Origin: Chryseobacterium taiwanense
GTDB lineage: Bacteria; Bacteroidota; Bacteroidia; Flavobacteriales; Weeksellaceae
DNA length: 64,000 nucleotides
Assembly: GCF_000813825.1 (NCBI RefSeq)
Contig: NZ_JWTA01000004.1
Location: 186,001-250,000, forward strand
Direction of reading: 5' to 3'
Position 1 is the first letter of the stretch, and each line of letters opens with the position of its first letter. The notes under the pieces were generated by a model. That model was not told the origin of the DNA. It did no database searches and saw nothing but the letters and a program-made list of their open reading frames with translations. Below are positions 14,967 to 24,416 of the stretch, piece after piece. The position numbers and the translations under genes are program-made.

Positions 14967-16772
14967 TTAGTTCTCAGGAATTTCAATCTCTTCCAATAGC
15001 ACCCTATAGCTATCCAATTGCTTTTTAATCGTATCTGTTTCCAATTTAAAGAAATCTGAAGTAGAAAGAACTTGCTGATAGTAAGCAATTCCATTAAGAA
15101 GATTTTCTTTAAAAGTTTTCCACTTTTTGATCTGAGAATTGGTTATTTTTTCTGAAAAATCAGTGATTTCTTTTTTCAGATGATCTACATATAGCTTCAA
15201 CTCATTGATCAGCATATTCGGACGGTGATGATCGGACAATACATTGCTATTTCCATAAATATGCTGCACCATATTGGAAAGGGAAACTTCTTTATCAAAA
15301 AAGGCCAGATTGGGTCCCGGACAAATAACGACACCTTGCTTCTCCCCTTTTATTTCTAAATTTTGTTCCATATAAGCCGAATTTACTAACCCTACACAAA
15401 GACAAGCTTTTTCCGTAATTTTTTCTTTCTTTTTTTGAAACAGACCTTCACTCATTTGTTCTTTTTCCTGCTCCAACTCTCCAAGCTTAATCGCCTGATA
15501 CTTTCTAGAAGCTGTACAAATTCCCTGTGGTGAAGAATATTCTTTGCTCAATGCCAAGAGCTTTTTCGGGCATGAACTTCCATATTTATTTTTGGATTCT
15601 TTACTTCGTCTAAAAGTTTCGTTTGAAGTTCCTTTCACCGTATTAAAAGGAACTCCTAAAGGGGAAAGATGACTCAGATAAAAATCATTTTCTTTAGATT
15701 TTGCCAATAACTCACGGGTTTCATCATCTACTGAAGTCGCTTCGGGAACTAAAAGAAACGGTGATCCCCAACCAATACTGTCAACACTATACGTTTTTAA
15801 AAGAAAATCGTGTTCTTCTGCGGTTCCTACTCCACCCTGAACCGTAATTTTCATCTCCAACGGTTCAGAAACCAAATGTTTTCCTTTTTGCTCCAACGTT
15901 TTAAGCATTAAAGAATGAGCAGATTCTATCAGTTCGTTTTTTCTCTGTTTAAATTCTTCCATAATCGGACCGAGCAACAAACCTTCTGTTGCAAAGGCAT
16001 GTCCACCACAATTCAAACCTGATTCTATTCTGTACTCAGAAACCCAAAGTCCTTTTTTTGCTAAAAAATTCCCCTGAATCATTGCAGAACGAAAATCGCT
16101 GACTTTCAGAATAATTTTCTTCTTTAGGAAACCGTTTTCATCCGGAAAAAAGTCTTCAAATTCTTCAATATAACTGTACAAACGGGGATTCATTCCTGCG
16201 GAAAGTACCATCGAAGAAGACAATTTACTGTTTGCAAATCCTCTCAGCGAAGCATGCGCATCGTTATAGATTACAGGCAATTGTTCATTATTGTGAAAAT
16301 TATCCTTATCTACTTTTGTCATAATATTGACATCAATACTTCCAGGAGAAAGATGGGTTTCAACAAAATGTTTGATTGAAGAAGTAATATTTTCTTTCTG
16401 ATTAAGGAAAACCTGAAAGTGGTTTTTCAGCTCTGAAGTATTCGGAAGCATCTCCATGAAATTTTTCAGAGTCGTTTTACTTTTCGAAATTTCTTCTTTA
16501 AAGGCTTCAAATTTTTCATTGACGATATCATCCATCATGTCAAGATACGCCGTAATTCTCTTGGCACGATAGTCATCAATTTTAGTAGAAATCCCTGAAT
16601 AATTCAGATTAAATTTCTTGCTGTAAAAATTTTTCATTTTTTCTATAATCTCATCATCAATTATAGAAACTACGGAAGAAATGCCGTATTGCGCTACACG
16701 AATAGGACTGTCTATGGTGTACGCCAAACCCATCACGGGAATATGGAAATTGTGCAAAGGTTTTTTGATCAT
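14967..16772 (-). CDS. Conserved-looking 601-residue protein, possible flavin TIM-barrel oxidoreductase
   Basis: I do not recognise this family with certainty. The N-terminus (IPVMGLAYTIDSPIRVA) and the middle segments GLNCGGHAFATEG (about 252-264), VQGGVGTAEE (about 311) and SIGWGSPFLLVPEA resemble FMN-binding barrels of the nitronate monooxygenase/IMPDH kind. After the barrel-like part are five cysteines near 400, 417, 457, 459 and 484 (GSSCPKK, GICTASR, ACLCVGL, VICPGPN) that could bind an Fe-S cluster. There is no signal peptide. It is a single gene with its own terminator, next to the tRNA. The reaction is unknown. Confidence 0.5.
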   Translation of the reverse strand: MIKKPLHNFHIPVMGLAYTIDSPIRVAQYGISSVVSIIDDEIIEKMKNFYSKKFNLNYSGISTKIDDYRAKRITAYLDMMDDIVNEKFEAFKEEISKSKTTLKNFMEMLPNTSELKNHFQVFLNQKENITSSIKHFVETHLSPGSIDVNIMTKVDKDNFHNNEQLPVIYNDAHASLRGFANSKLSSSMVLSAGMNPRLYSYIEEFEDFFPDENGFLKKKIILKVSDFRSAMIQGNFLAKKGLWVSEYRIESGLNCGGHAFATEGLLLGPIMEEFKQRKNELIESAHSLMLKTLEQKGKHLVSEPLEMKITVQGGVGTAEEHDFLLKTYSVDSIGWGSPFLLVPEATSVDDETRELLAKSKENDFYLSHLSPLGVPFNTVKGTSNETFRRSKESKNKYGSSCPKKLLALSKEYSSPQGICTASRKYQAIKLGELEQEKEQMSEGLFQKKKEKITEKACLCVGLVNSAYMEQNLEIKGEKQGVVICPGPNLAFFDKEVSLSNMVQHIYGNSNVLSDHHRPNMLINELKLYVDHLKKEITDFSEKITNSQIKKWKTFKENLLNGIAYYQQVLSTSDFFKLETDTIKKQLDSYRVLLEEIEIPEN

Positions 16773-17049
16773 TTTTTATATTGATTAAAATAAATGTCTT
16801 TACCTTAAATTCCCATCAACTTATTCACTTCTGCAAAAGTATCAGTTTAAAATTAATTATGCATAAAATAATAAGCCAATTTATCATATTGGTCAAAAAT
16901 TACTTTAAATAATAAAAAATAACCGTAAAAAATTCAACAACAAAAGATTTAACAATAGTTTAATTTCAACCCTGAAAACACCTGTTTATCGTAACAATTC
17001 ATTAAAACAATCTTAAAGTTCTCTTCAAATCATTTTCTAAACAAGCATT
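16773..17049. other. Divergent intergenic region
   Basis: About 280 bp of AT-rich sequence between the 601-residue protein and the TonB receptor. No gene or clear operator was recognised; the only supported signal is the -7 element at 17050. Confidence 0.4.
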
Positions 17050-17057
17050 TAATTTTG
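17050..17057 (+). promoter_or_regulatory. -7 promoter element (TAATTTTG)
   Basis: It matches TAnnTTTG and overlaps an in-frame TTG at 17055, which would otherwise be a longer start for the receptor. This favours the GTG at 17079 as the start codon. Confidence 0.5.
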
Positions 17058-17078
17058 CCAAGATTAAATCTAACGAAA

Positions 17079-19889
17079 GTGAAGAAAATTTTTACCTCAG
17101 TTCTCTTATGTGCTTCCATTTATTTTTACGCACAATCAGGTACTGTTTCGGGAAATATTAATGATGATTCAAGAATTGCACTTCCCGGAGCAAAAATTTC
17201 CCTGACTCCCGGAAATATTTACACAACTTCAGACGATCATGGAAATTTTGTTTTCCTAAATGTCCCTGCCGGAAATTATACGATGAAAATTGATTATCTC
17301 GGTTATGGAACCCACGAATATAATGTAACCGTAGAATCTGATAAAAATACGAAACAGAATATTGTTTTTGCAAGAAAGGAAACCACGATTGAAGAAGTGG
17401 TAGTAGCAGGAGCAACCTTAAAAAATCAGGCAAGAGCCTTAAATAAACAAAAAAGTAACGCCAATATTACCAATGTTATTTCTTCTGACCAGATCGGACG
17501 TTTTCCTGATGCCAATATCGGTGATGCTTTAAAACGTGTTCCGGGAATCACCATTCAAAATGATCAGGGTGAAGCGAGAAATCTAATCATCAGAGGTCTT
17601 GCTCCCAATCTGAACTCGGTAACCTTAAATGGTGATAGAATTCCTTCTGCCGAAGGAGATAACAGGAATGTTCAGATGGATTTGATTCCTTCAGACATGA
17701 TCTCTACGATTGAAGTTAATAAAACATTGACTCCCGATATGGATGCCGATGCTATCGGAGGTTCTGTAAATCTAATCACAAGAGCTTCTCCGAATGGACG
17801 GAGAATTTCGGCGACCGTTGCAGGAGGTTACAGTCCGATTCGTGAAAAAGGAAATTATACTGCAGGATTGGTGTACGGAGACCGTTTTCTAAACAAAAAA
17901 CTGGGAGCTGTATTCAGTTTTTCATACAATAACAACAATTTTGGTTCAGATAATATAGAGCCTACATGGAGTCTTGCGAAAGACGCAGCACAAACTGCTT
18001 ATGTAAGCAAAATGGGAATCCGTTATTACAATGAACACCGTATCAGACATAGTTTTGACCTGAATTTGGATTATGAATTCAACTCAAAGAACAAAATTTA
18101 TGCTTCTGCGATGTACAATTTCAGAAATGATAAGGAAAACCGCTATGCTTTAGGCTACAAAATAAAACCTATCTACAGTGCTGACAAATCAACGATCGAG
18201 GATTGGGAAGGAAGTATCACAAGACAGGATAAAGCAGGAGATTATAACAATGACAATACCCGTTTGGAGCGACAGAAAGTGCAAAACTATGCTTTACGAG
18301 GAGAACATCTTTTAGGTTCAAAGATTGACCTGGACTGGGCAATGAACTATGCCATAGCAAGTGAAAAGAAGCCTCATGAAAGATATATTGAGTTTGAAAA
18401 TGAAGATCTAAGTTTTTCATCCAATTTACTTGATCCTAGAAAACCAATGATTCTTCCAACTTCTCCTGATAATCTTGGAGATTACCAATTGAGTGATCTT
18501 TCAGATTCCAACAGTTTTACACAGGAAAAAGAATTTGGAGCAAAAGTTAATTTACGCTTTCCGTTCTCTGTGATTGAAGATCAAAAAGGAAGAATCCGTG
18601 TGGGTGGACGTTTACGATTGAAAACTAAAGAAAGAGAAAATGATTATTTCGCTTTCGAACCCATCAACGATATGGGAAGTTTGTTGAATGTTCCCACCAC
18701 CTATTTCAACGGACACAACTTCCAACCGGGAAATTATGTTCCAGGAACTTTTGCAAGCGCTTCTTATCTGGGAGGATTAGATTTATTTAATCCTAATTTA
18801 TTTAATTCAGAGTCGAAACCTGAAGAATTCCTTTCCGGAAACTATAATGCCAAAGAAAATATTTATGCAGGATATATTCGTTGGGATCAGGATTTCAACG
18901 ATAAACTTTCAATGATTGTTGGAGCCCGTATTGAAACTACAAAAATTAATTACACGGGAAATTATGTGCTGGATGAAGAGGATTTAGTAGGAAAAATCAC
19001 CAATACCAATACGTACACCAATATCCTTCCGAATGTATCATTTAAATATGTTCCGGTTCAGAATTTGGTTCTTCGTGCAGCGTTTACTACCGCTTTGGCA
19101 CGTCCGAATTATTACGCTTTGGTTCCTTACCTGAATGTCATTTCAGGAGACGAAGCAATTTCTGCAGGAAACCCGAATCTGAAGGCCACTTATGCTTATA
19201 ATTTCGACTTTATGGCAGAGAAATATTTCAAATCGGTAGGTATTCTTTCCGGAGGTGTTTTCTATAAGAGTTTAAAGGATTTTATTTATACGTATTCAAG
19301 AAGAAATTACTCTGCGAATGACTTTGCTAACGATTTTGGAGGACAAAACAACCCCATTCCGGCAGGAGAAAACAACTGGAGCTTCACACAGCAAAGAAAC
19401 GGAGATAATGTAAAATTATACGGTTTTGAGGTTGCTTTACAAAGACAATTGGATTTCATTCCGGGCGCTTTCTGGAAAGGGTTGGGAGTTTATGTAAACT
19501 ATACCTATACACATTCTAAAGCAAAAGGAATCACAAATGAAGATGGTTTGGAAAGAACAGATGTAGGACTTCCGGGAACGGCTCCGCATATGTTCAATGG
19601 ATCTCTTTCTTGGGAAAACAAACGTTTTTCTGCAAGAGTTTCTATGAACTATGCTTCTCATTATATTGATGAGCTGGGTGGAAATTCTTTTGAAGACCGT
19701 TATTATGACAATCAATTATTCCTTGACGCCAATGCTTCCTATAAAATCACAAGTCAGTTAAGAGTGTTTGCTGAAGCGAATAATTTAACCAATCAACCGT
19801 TGAGATATTATCAGGGAATTAAAGACAGAACAGCTCAGGTTGAATATTACAGACCGAAGTTTAATCTTGGAGTGAAGTTTGATTTTTAA
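17079..19889 (+). CDS. TonB-dependent outer-membrane receptor, phytase-associated
   Basis: A 936-residue outer-membrane transporter. A signal peptide ends near IYFYAQ. A carboxypeptidase-regulatory-like domain follows (about 20-105, GTVSGNINDDSRIALPGAKI). The TonB box region TIEEVVVAG and plug domain (GRFPDANIGDALKRVPGITI, NLIIRGLAPNLNSVTLNGDRI) come next, then a beta-barrel ending in FDF. It belongs to the larger plug-type receptors, not the SusC group, and no SusD gene follows. The neighbouring lipoprotein phytase suggests import of inositol phosphates or phosphate from phytate. The start was placed at GTG 17079, giving MKKIFTSVLL. Confidence 0.85.
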   Translation: MKKIFTSVLLCASIYFYAQSGTVSGNINDDSRIALPGAKISLTPGNIYTTSDDHGNFVFLNVPAGNYTMKIDYLGYGTHEYNVTVESDKNTKQNIVFARKETTIEEVVVAGATLKNQARALNKQKSNANITNVISSDQIGRFPDANIGDALKRVPGITIQNDQGEARNLIIRGLAPNLNSVTLNGDRIPSAEGDNRNVQMDLIPSDMISTIEVNKTLTPDMDADAIGGSVNLITRASPNGRRISATVAGGYSPIREKGNYTAGLVYGDRFLNKKLGAVFSFSYNNNNFGSDNIEPTWSLAKDAAQTAYVSKMGIRYYNEHRIRHSFDLNLDYEFNSKNKIYASAMYNFRNDKENRYALGYKIKPIYSADKSTIEDWEGSITRQDKAGDYNNDNTRLERQKVQNYALRGEHLLGSKIDLDWAMNYAIASEKKPHERYIEFENEDLSFSSNLLDPRKPMILPTSPDNLGDYQLSDLSDSNSFTQEKEFGAKVNLRFPFSVIEDQKGRIRVGGRLRLKTKERENDYFAFEPINDMGSLLNVPTTYFNGHNFQPGNYVPGTFASASYLGGLDLFNPNLFNSESKPEEFLSGNYNAKENIYAGYIRWDQDFNDKLSMIVGARIETTKINYTGNYVLDEEDLVGKITNTNTYTNILPNVSFKYVPVQNLVLRAAFTTALARPNYYALVPYLNVISGDEAISAGNPNLKATYAYNFDFMAEKYFKSVGILSGGVFYKSLKDFIYTYSRRNYSANDFANDFGGQNNPIPAGENNWSFTQQRNGDNVKLYGFEVALQRQLDFIPGAFWKGLGVYVNYTYTHSKAKGITNEDGLERTDVGLPGTAPHMFNGSLSWENKRFSARVSMNYASHYIDELGGNSFEDRYYDNQLFLDANASYKITSQLRVFAEANNLTNQPLRYYQGIKDRTAQVEYYRPKFNLGVKFDF

Positions 19890-19915
19890 TTGAACACATC
19901 CAAACCAACCGTTCA

Positions 19916-19994
19916 GTTTGTCATTCTTAACAGACCGAAGCGGAGTGAAGAATCTTTATATTGCTGAGATTCCTCCTTCGTCAGAATGACAAAC
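19916..19994. repeat. REP-like palindromic intergenic element
   Basis: Inverted repeat: GTTTGTCATTCT at 19916-19927 with AGAATGACAAAC at 19983-19994. Imperfect pairing between (GAAGAATCT ... AGATTCCT) makes a long hairpin. It lies between receptor and phytase genes, where it could uncouple their expression. It is the common flavobacterial intergenic palindrome type. Confidence 0.7.
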
Positions 19995-20030
19995 AACTGT
20001 TAGAAAAAGTAAACCCGTTTTACAATTTAA

Positions 20031-21059
20031 ATGAAAAAAGTAAATTATAGTATAGCCTTATCCGTTTTACCATTCGTGGTAAGCTGCGTCGGGCAAAGCC
20101 AATTAGGAAAAAAGTTAGAACCTACTGTCGTTACAGAAACTGTAATGTATGACACTGATGATCCTGCGATTTGGATTAATCCTCAAGATGCTTCAAAAAG
20201 TATTATTATCGGTACCGATAAAGATACCAATGGAGGGTTGTACGCTTTCAATCTGGATGGAAAAATCATTAATAAAGTACTAGGATTAAAGCGTCCGAAT
20301 AATGTTGATATCGAATATGGATTTGAGCTAAACGGACAAAAAACAGACATTGCTGCAACAACGGAGCGAGAAACCAATAAGGTAAAATTGTACTCACTTC
20401 CTGATTTAAAAGAGGTTGGAGAAATCTCTGTTTTCGAGGGTGAAACCGAACGTGGTCCCATGGGAATTTCGATGTATAAAAATCCTCAAACCGGAGAAAT
20501 TTTCGCTATTGTAGGAAGAAAATCAGGACCTAATGACGGCTATCTTTGGCAATATAAACTGATTGAAAAAGACGGTAAAATAACAGGAGAAGCTGTAAGA
20601 AAATTTGGAAAATACAGCGGTTTAAAAGAAATCGAAAGCATTGCTGTAGATGATGAAATGGGATACATTTATTATTCTGACGAAATGTTTGGGGTTCATC
20701 AATATTACACTGATCCCGAAAAAGGAACTGAAGAACTGGCTGTTTTCGGAAAAGGTGATTTTAAATCTGATGTGGAAGGAATCTCCATCTACACTACTTC
20801 TGCTAATACAGGTTACATTTTAGTTTCCAATCAGCAGAAAGACACTTTTAATGTCTATTTAAGAGAAAATCCTACGAAAGGAAGAATTGCAGAAATTCCT
20901 GTTTCCACAAAGGAAAGTGATGGTTCCGAAGTTACGAATGTAAATCTTGGGGCAAAATTTCCCAAAGGAGTTTTTGTTGCCATGAGCAATGGCAAAGTTT
21001 TTCATCTGTACGATTGGAGAATTATTGAAGAAAGAATTAAAGCAAATATGAAGCAATAA
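20031..21059 (+). CDS. Beta-propeller phytase (3-phytase), lipoprotein
   Basis: It hydrolyses phosphate from phytate (inositol hexakisphosphate) in a calcium-dependent way, as known for the family. The 342-residue protein has a lipobox VVSC (Cys19). Beta-propeller phytase blades can be followed: DTDDPAIWINPQDASKSIIIGTDKD, GGLYAFNLDGK, RPNNVDIEYGF, then GPNDGYLWQYKL, GLKEIESIAVDDEMGYIYYSDE, DVEGISIYTTS and FPKGVFVAMSN. The many Asp and Glu residues in the loops fit Ca2+ binding. It follows the TonB receptor on the same strand after a palindromic repeat and ends at a terminator. Confidence 0.88.
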   Translation: MKKVNYSIALSVLPFVVSCVGQSQLGKKLEPTVVTETVMYDTDDPAIWINPQDASKSIIIGTDKDTNGGLYAFNLDGKIINKVLGLKRPNNVDIEYGFELNGQKTDIAATTERETNKVKLYSLPDLKEVGEISVFEGETERGPMGISMYKNPQTGEIFAIVGRKSGPNDGYLWQYKLIEKDGKITGEAVRKFGKYSGLKEIESIAVDDEMGYIYYSDEMFGVHQYYTDPEKGTEELAVFGKGDFKSDVEGISIYTTSANTGYILVSNQQKDTFNVYLRENPTKGRIAEIPVSTKESDGSEVTNVNLGAKFPKGVFVAMSNGKVFHLYDWRIIEERIKANMKQ

Positions 21060-21089
21060 AGAAAAAAATTTCACTTACTATATTCAACG

Positions 21090-21131
21090 AAACCATTGTA
21101 ATTAAATTAATTGCAGTGGTTTTATTTTTTT
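21090..21131 (+). terminator. Terminator after the phytase gene
   Basis: Stem AAACCA (21090-21095) with TGGTTT (21117-21122), internal pairing of AATTAA/TTAATT type, followed by ATTTTTTT. Confidence 0.65.
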
Positions 21132-21379
21132 CAGCCATTATATTTCACATTAAAAACATTAACTACAATCTGTATTAAAATTCAAATTTTAAAGGTTTCA
21201 AAAAAAGTTAATTTTTTTTAAAAACCATTTATAAAAAACTTCAATACTATGCAAAACTCTATTAATTTTACTTAATTTTTAGTTAAAAATATAATTCACC
21301 TGTTTTAATTAGTATCTTTACTCAATTATTCGCTTAACCACCTTATTTAAAAGACTGAAAAAGTCAAAGTTTACATTTA

Positions 21380-22438
21380 ATGACAAGCAAAATCATCGGC
21401 GTAGGTAATTACATCCCTTCAGAAACCATTACTAATTTATTTTTCGATAAACATATTTTTCTAAACGAACAAGGAGATGCTTTAAAAGAAGATAATGCCT
21501 CTATCACCAGAAAATTACAAAAAATAACAGGCATTGTAGAAAGACGCTACGCTCACAGCAATGAAGTAACTTCCGATTTGGGGCTCATTGCCGCTCAAGA
21601 AGCGATTGAGAATTCAGGAATAGATCCTGAAACTTTAGATTATATCATTTTTGCCCATAATTTTGGAGATGTAAAGTTTGGTACCATTCAGTCGGATATG
21701 GTTCCCAGTCTCGCTTCAAGGGTGAAACATTCCTTACAAATCAAAAACAATTTTTGCGTTGCCTATGATGTATTATTTGGTTGTCCTGGATGGATTGAAG
21801 CGGTAATTCAAGCCAATGCTTTTATCAAATCCGGAATAGCAAAAAGATGTCTTGTCATAGGTGCTGAAACACTTTCCAGAGTTTCTGACATCCACGACAG
21901 AGACAGTATGATCTATGCAGATGGTGCTGGAGCCGTTGTTCTGGAATCTGTGGAAGACGGATCCGGAATTCAATCTCATTTGTCAGCTTCTTTCACATAC
22001 AAGGAAAAAGATTATTTATACTTTGGAAAATCATATAATAATGAAAGCTGTCCAAGTGTAAAATACATCAAAATGGATGGACGAAAAATCTACGAATTTG
22101 CTCTGACCAACGTTCCTGAAGCGATGAAACAATGTCTGGATAAAAGTGGATTTTCAATTCATGATTTAGATAAAATCATTATTCATCAAGCCAATGAAAA
22201 AATGGACGAAGCCATTGTTGAAAGATTTTATCAATTGTACAACACACCACTACCGCCGAATATCATGCCCATGGTGATTGATAAATTAGGAAATAGCAGT
22301 GTGGCAACCATTCCTTCTCTACTCGCCATGATCTTAAAAGGAGAACTGGAAAAACATCAAATAGAAAAAGGAAATGTAGTTTTGTTTGCTTCTGTAGGTG
22401 CAGGAATGAATATTAATGCTTTCGTTTATCAATTTTAA
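21380..22438 (+). CDS. 3-oxoacyl-ACP synthase III-like ketosynthase
   Basis: A 352-residue FabH-like thiolase-fold enzyme that condenses an acyl-CoA starter with malonyl-ACP or makes a related acyl transfer. The catalytic triad is visible: Cys135 (LFGCPGW), His269 (IIIHQANEK) and Asn305 (LGNSSVATIP). An insertion near residues 23-45 (KHIFLNEQGDALKEDN) is longer than in standard FabH. It is a monocistronic gene with no fatty-acid genes around it, so it may serve a secondary acyl pathway instead of primary initiation. It is more than 30 kb from the PKS genes, so a link to them is not supported. Confidence 0.85.
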   Translation: MTSKIIGVGNYIPSETITNLFFDKHIFLNEQGDALKEDNASITRKLQKITGIVERRYAHSNEVTSDLGLIAAQEAIENSGIDPETLDYIIFAHNFGDVKFGTIQSDMVPSLASRVKHSLQIKNNFCVAYDVLFGCPGWIEAVIQANAFIKSGIAKRCLVIGAETLSRVSDIHDRDSMIYADGAGAVVLESVEDGSGIQSHLSASFTYKEKDYLYFGKSYNNESCPSVKYIKMDGRKIYEFALTNVPEAMKQCLDKSGFSIHDLDKIIIHQANEKMDEAIVERFYQLYNTPLPPNIMPMVIDKLGNSSVATIPSLLAMILKGELEKHQIEKGNVVLFASVGAGMNINAFVYQF

Positions 22439-22619
22439 AACCTTTTAATTTAAGATTTTAATTAGCTGTTTTTGGGGCTTACTTATATAATACTATTTAA
22501 CAAAATGAATGTAAATAGATTATACATTTTGTCATATCCCTACGCGAAATTTATTTTAAAAATTTGATGTGTTGTTCGTCAGTAATAAATCCTTTATGCC
22601 TTTATTATTGAATTATTAA

Positions 22620-22652
22620 TACTTTTTCGCTACTTTTACACTACTTTTTACA
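22620..22652 (+). repeat. Three tandem 11-bp repeats upstream of the TPR-HTH regulator
   Basis: TACTTTTTCGC, TACTTTTACAC and TACTTTTTACA begin at 22620, 22631 and 22642. They share TACTTTT with a period of one helical turn and end about 20 bp before a -7-like TATATTTA (22673-22680). It could be an operator or a slippage product. Confidence 0.45.
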
Positions 22653-22688
22653 ATATTTACACTGATTCTTATTATATTTAAGAGAAAC

Positions 22689-24092
22689 ATGAAACACTTG
22701 GGCAGAGCGATTTTACTTTTGATTTTCATCATTGGAAGTATATGCAATGCGCAATCCAAAAAAGATCTTAAAAATAAAATCGTTTCCAATTCAAAGCTTT
22801 TTAAAACCAATATTGACAAAGCGTATAAAGAATTAAATCCTTTACTTAAAGAGTCTCAGCAATTGAAAGATTCTCTTTCTGAATTAAAAATACTGGACAG
22901 AAAATGCAGATATTTTTACAGCAAAAATACATTAGACAGCCTCATTATTTCTTCAGAAAAACTTCAGAAAAAATCAAGTGAGTATCACAATGCTTATTAT
23001 GAAGCAATGTCGAATATCTACATGGCTGAAACCTATTCTATGAATAAATTTCATGATAAAGCGATCAAATATTTAAGTTCAGCCTATGATCTCCTGCAAA
23101 AAGAAAATCCGAAAAGTGAAAAAATATTTTACGCAAAAGCAAATGTATTAAATAGTTTTGCCAATATCTATTTGGATAAAAATGAGCCTAAAAATGCCGC
23201 CAAAAAGATATTTGAAGAGATACAAAGCGGAGAAGAAATTACCAATCCTGAAGAACAAAACAGATTTCAATATTTAAATTATTCTAATCTTGCCAATATT
23301 TATGCTCAGCTGAATATAGATTCTGCCTATCATTATGCGAAAACATCGATACAACTAAAAGCAAAAAACTCTCCGGATGATCAGTCCATGATCACCAATT
23401 ATTCAGTCATCGGAAATTATTTTAAGAACAAGAAAGATTATAAAGCTGCCATTTCTAATTTTAATAAAGCTCTTTTTATCAATAAAAATAATGGTACGGA
23501 TCTCAACATGAGTGAAGTCTACAAACCTTTACAGGATATGTACCAGGAATTAGGCATGAAAGACAGCGCCGCTTTCTATCAAAACAAAATAAAGGAATAT
23601 GATCTTCAAGTCCTGAACAGCAAATACAATTCGCTACAAGAAGTAATCAACAGAGACAAAAAGGAAGAAAAAAAGTCTTCAAAAAATTACTTTCTCTGGA
23701 TTTTTCTTGGTTTGGGAATTGTCGGAGGTGTTACCTATTACTTCATTAGAAGAAAAACTAAAAATGCATCGGAAATTCTGAATACAGAGACCATTTTACC
23801 TGAATACTATCATCATCTTATTGATCTTTTGGAAAAGAAAGATCCTGCATTTATGTTTGCTTTTGAAAAAGTATATCCAAAATTTCAGGAAAACCTTTTA
23901 GCTAAAAACTCAGATCTTCAGCAATCAGAAATTGAATTTTGTGCGCTTTTGAAAATGCAGTTAACCACAAAAGAAATTGCCAAATACACTTTCATCGAAA
24001 CTCGCACGGTTCAAAACAAAAAATACAGACTCCGAAAAAAATTCGAAATTCCGTCAAATCTTGACATTTACATCTGGATCAACCAGTTTTAA
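22689..24092 (+). CDS. Membrane-tethered TPR protein with C-terminal HTH
   Basis: A 467-residue regulator typical of flavobacteria. A signal peptide ends near ICNAQ. TPR-like helical repeats follow to about residue 310 (KAIKYLSSAYDLLQ, YHNAYYEAMSNIYMAETY, YKAAISNFNKALFINK). One transmembrane segment lies at about 333-352 (FLWIFLGLGIVGGVTYY). The cytoplasmic tail ends in a LuxR-like helix-turn-helix, with LTTKEIAKYTFIETRTVQNKKYRLRKKF. The periplasmic TPR part probably senses a partner and the tail binds DNA. The adjacent T9SS cargo gene is a possible target, by position only. Confidence 0.75.
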   Translation: MKHLGRAILLLIFIIGSICNAQSKKDLKNKIVSNSKLFKTNIDKAYKELNPLLKESQQLKDSLSELKILDRKCRYFYSKNTLDSLIISSEKLQKKSSEYHNAYYEAMSNIYMAETYSMNKFHDKAIKYLSSAYDLLQKENPKSEKIFYAKANVLNSFANIYLDKNEPKNAAKKIFEEIQSGEEITNPEEQNRFQYLNYSNLANIYAQLNIDSAYHYAKTSIQLKAKNSPDDQSMITNYSVIGNYFKNKKDYKAAISNFNKALFINKNNGTDLNMSEVYKPLQDMYQELGMKDSAAFYQNKIKEYDLQVLNSKYNSLQEVINRDKKEEKKSSKNYFLWIFLGLGIVGGVTYYFIRRKTKNASEILNTETILPEYYHHLIDLLEKKDPAFMFAFEKVYPKFQENLLAKNSDLQQSEIEFCALLKMQLTTKEIAKYTFIETRTVQNKKYRLRKKFEIPSNLDIYIWINQF

Positions 24093-24314
24093 TTTAATAA
24101 ATAAAACCCGTTTTCATTATATTAAACACAATCCGTTTTATTTTAAAAACCATTCTAAAAACGATTAATCTTCTCTCCCATTCGTTACTCATAAAATTAC
24201 ATTTACCGTAAAATAACATTCAAAATCACTTCTAAAAAACATAAAAAGTATGTAATGAGTATGTAAATAAGTTTCATTTCCACAACAAAAACCGTGTTTT
24301 CATCGTCATCCTCA
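24093..24314. other. Intergenic region with weak terminator-like hairpin
   Basis: AAATAAAAC (24099-24107) pairs with GTTTTATTT (24135-24143) and is followed by T, suggesting a weak terminator for the regulator gene. No gene is seen in the rest up to the promoter at 24315. Confidence 0.45.
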
Positions 24315-24322
24315 TAAATTTG
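24315..24322 (+). promoter_or_regulatory. -7 promoter element (TAAATTTG)
   Basis: An exact TAnnTTTG match lies about 95 bp upstream of the T9SS cargo gene start at 24417. It supports a separate promoter from the regulator gene. Confidence 0.5.
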
Positions 24323-24416
24323 TTATGATCTCTTTCACAAGAAAAACAAAAGAAAATTCTCTTTTAACATTTCTAAAAAATCATAATAATTTTTGAATAT
24401 ATATAAATCTACCAGT

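Noticed and set aside
17055-17078. Longer start (TTG) for the TonB receptor
   Set aside because: It overlaps a -7 promoter element, and the GTG at 17079 gives a standard signal peptide.
21380-22438. Link between the ketoacyl synthase III and the PUFA-like synthase
   Set aside because: They are more than 30 kb apart with an unrelated xylan locus between them; no shared regulatory motif was seen.
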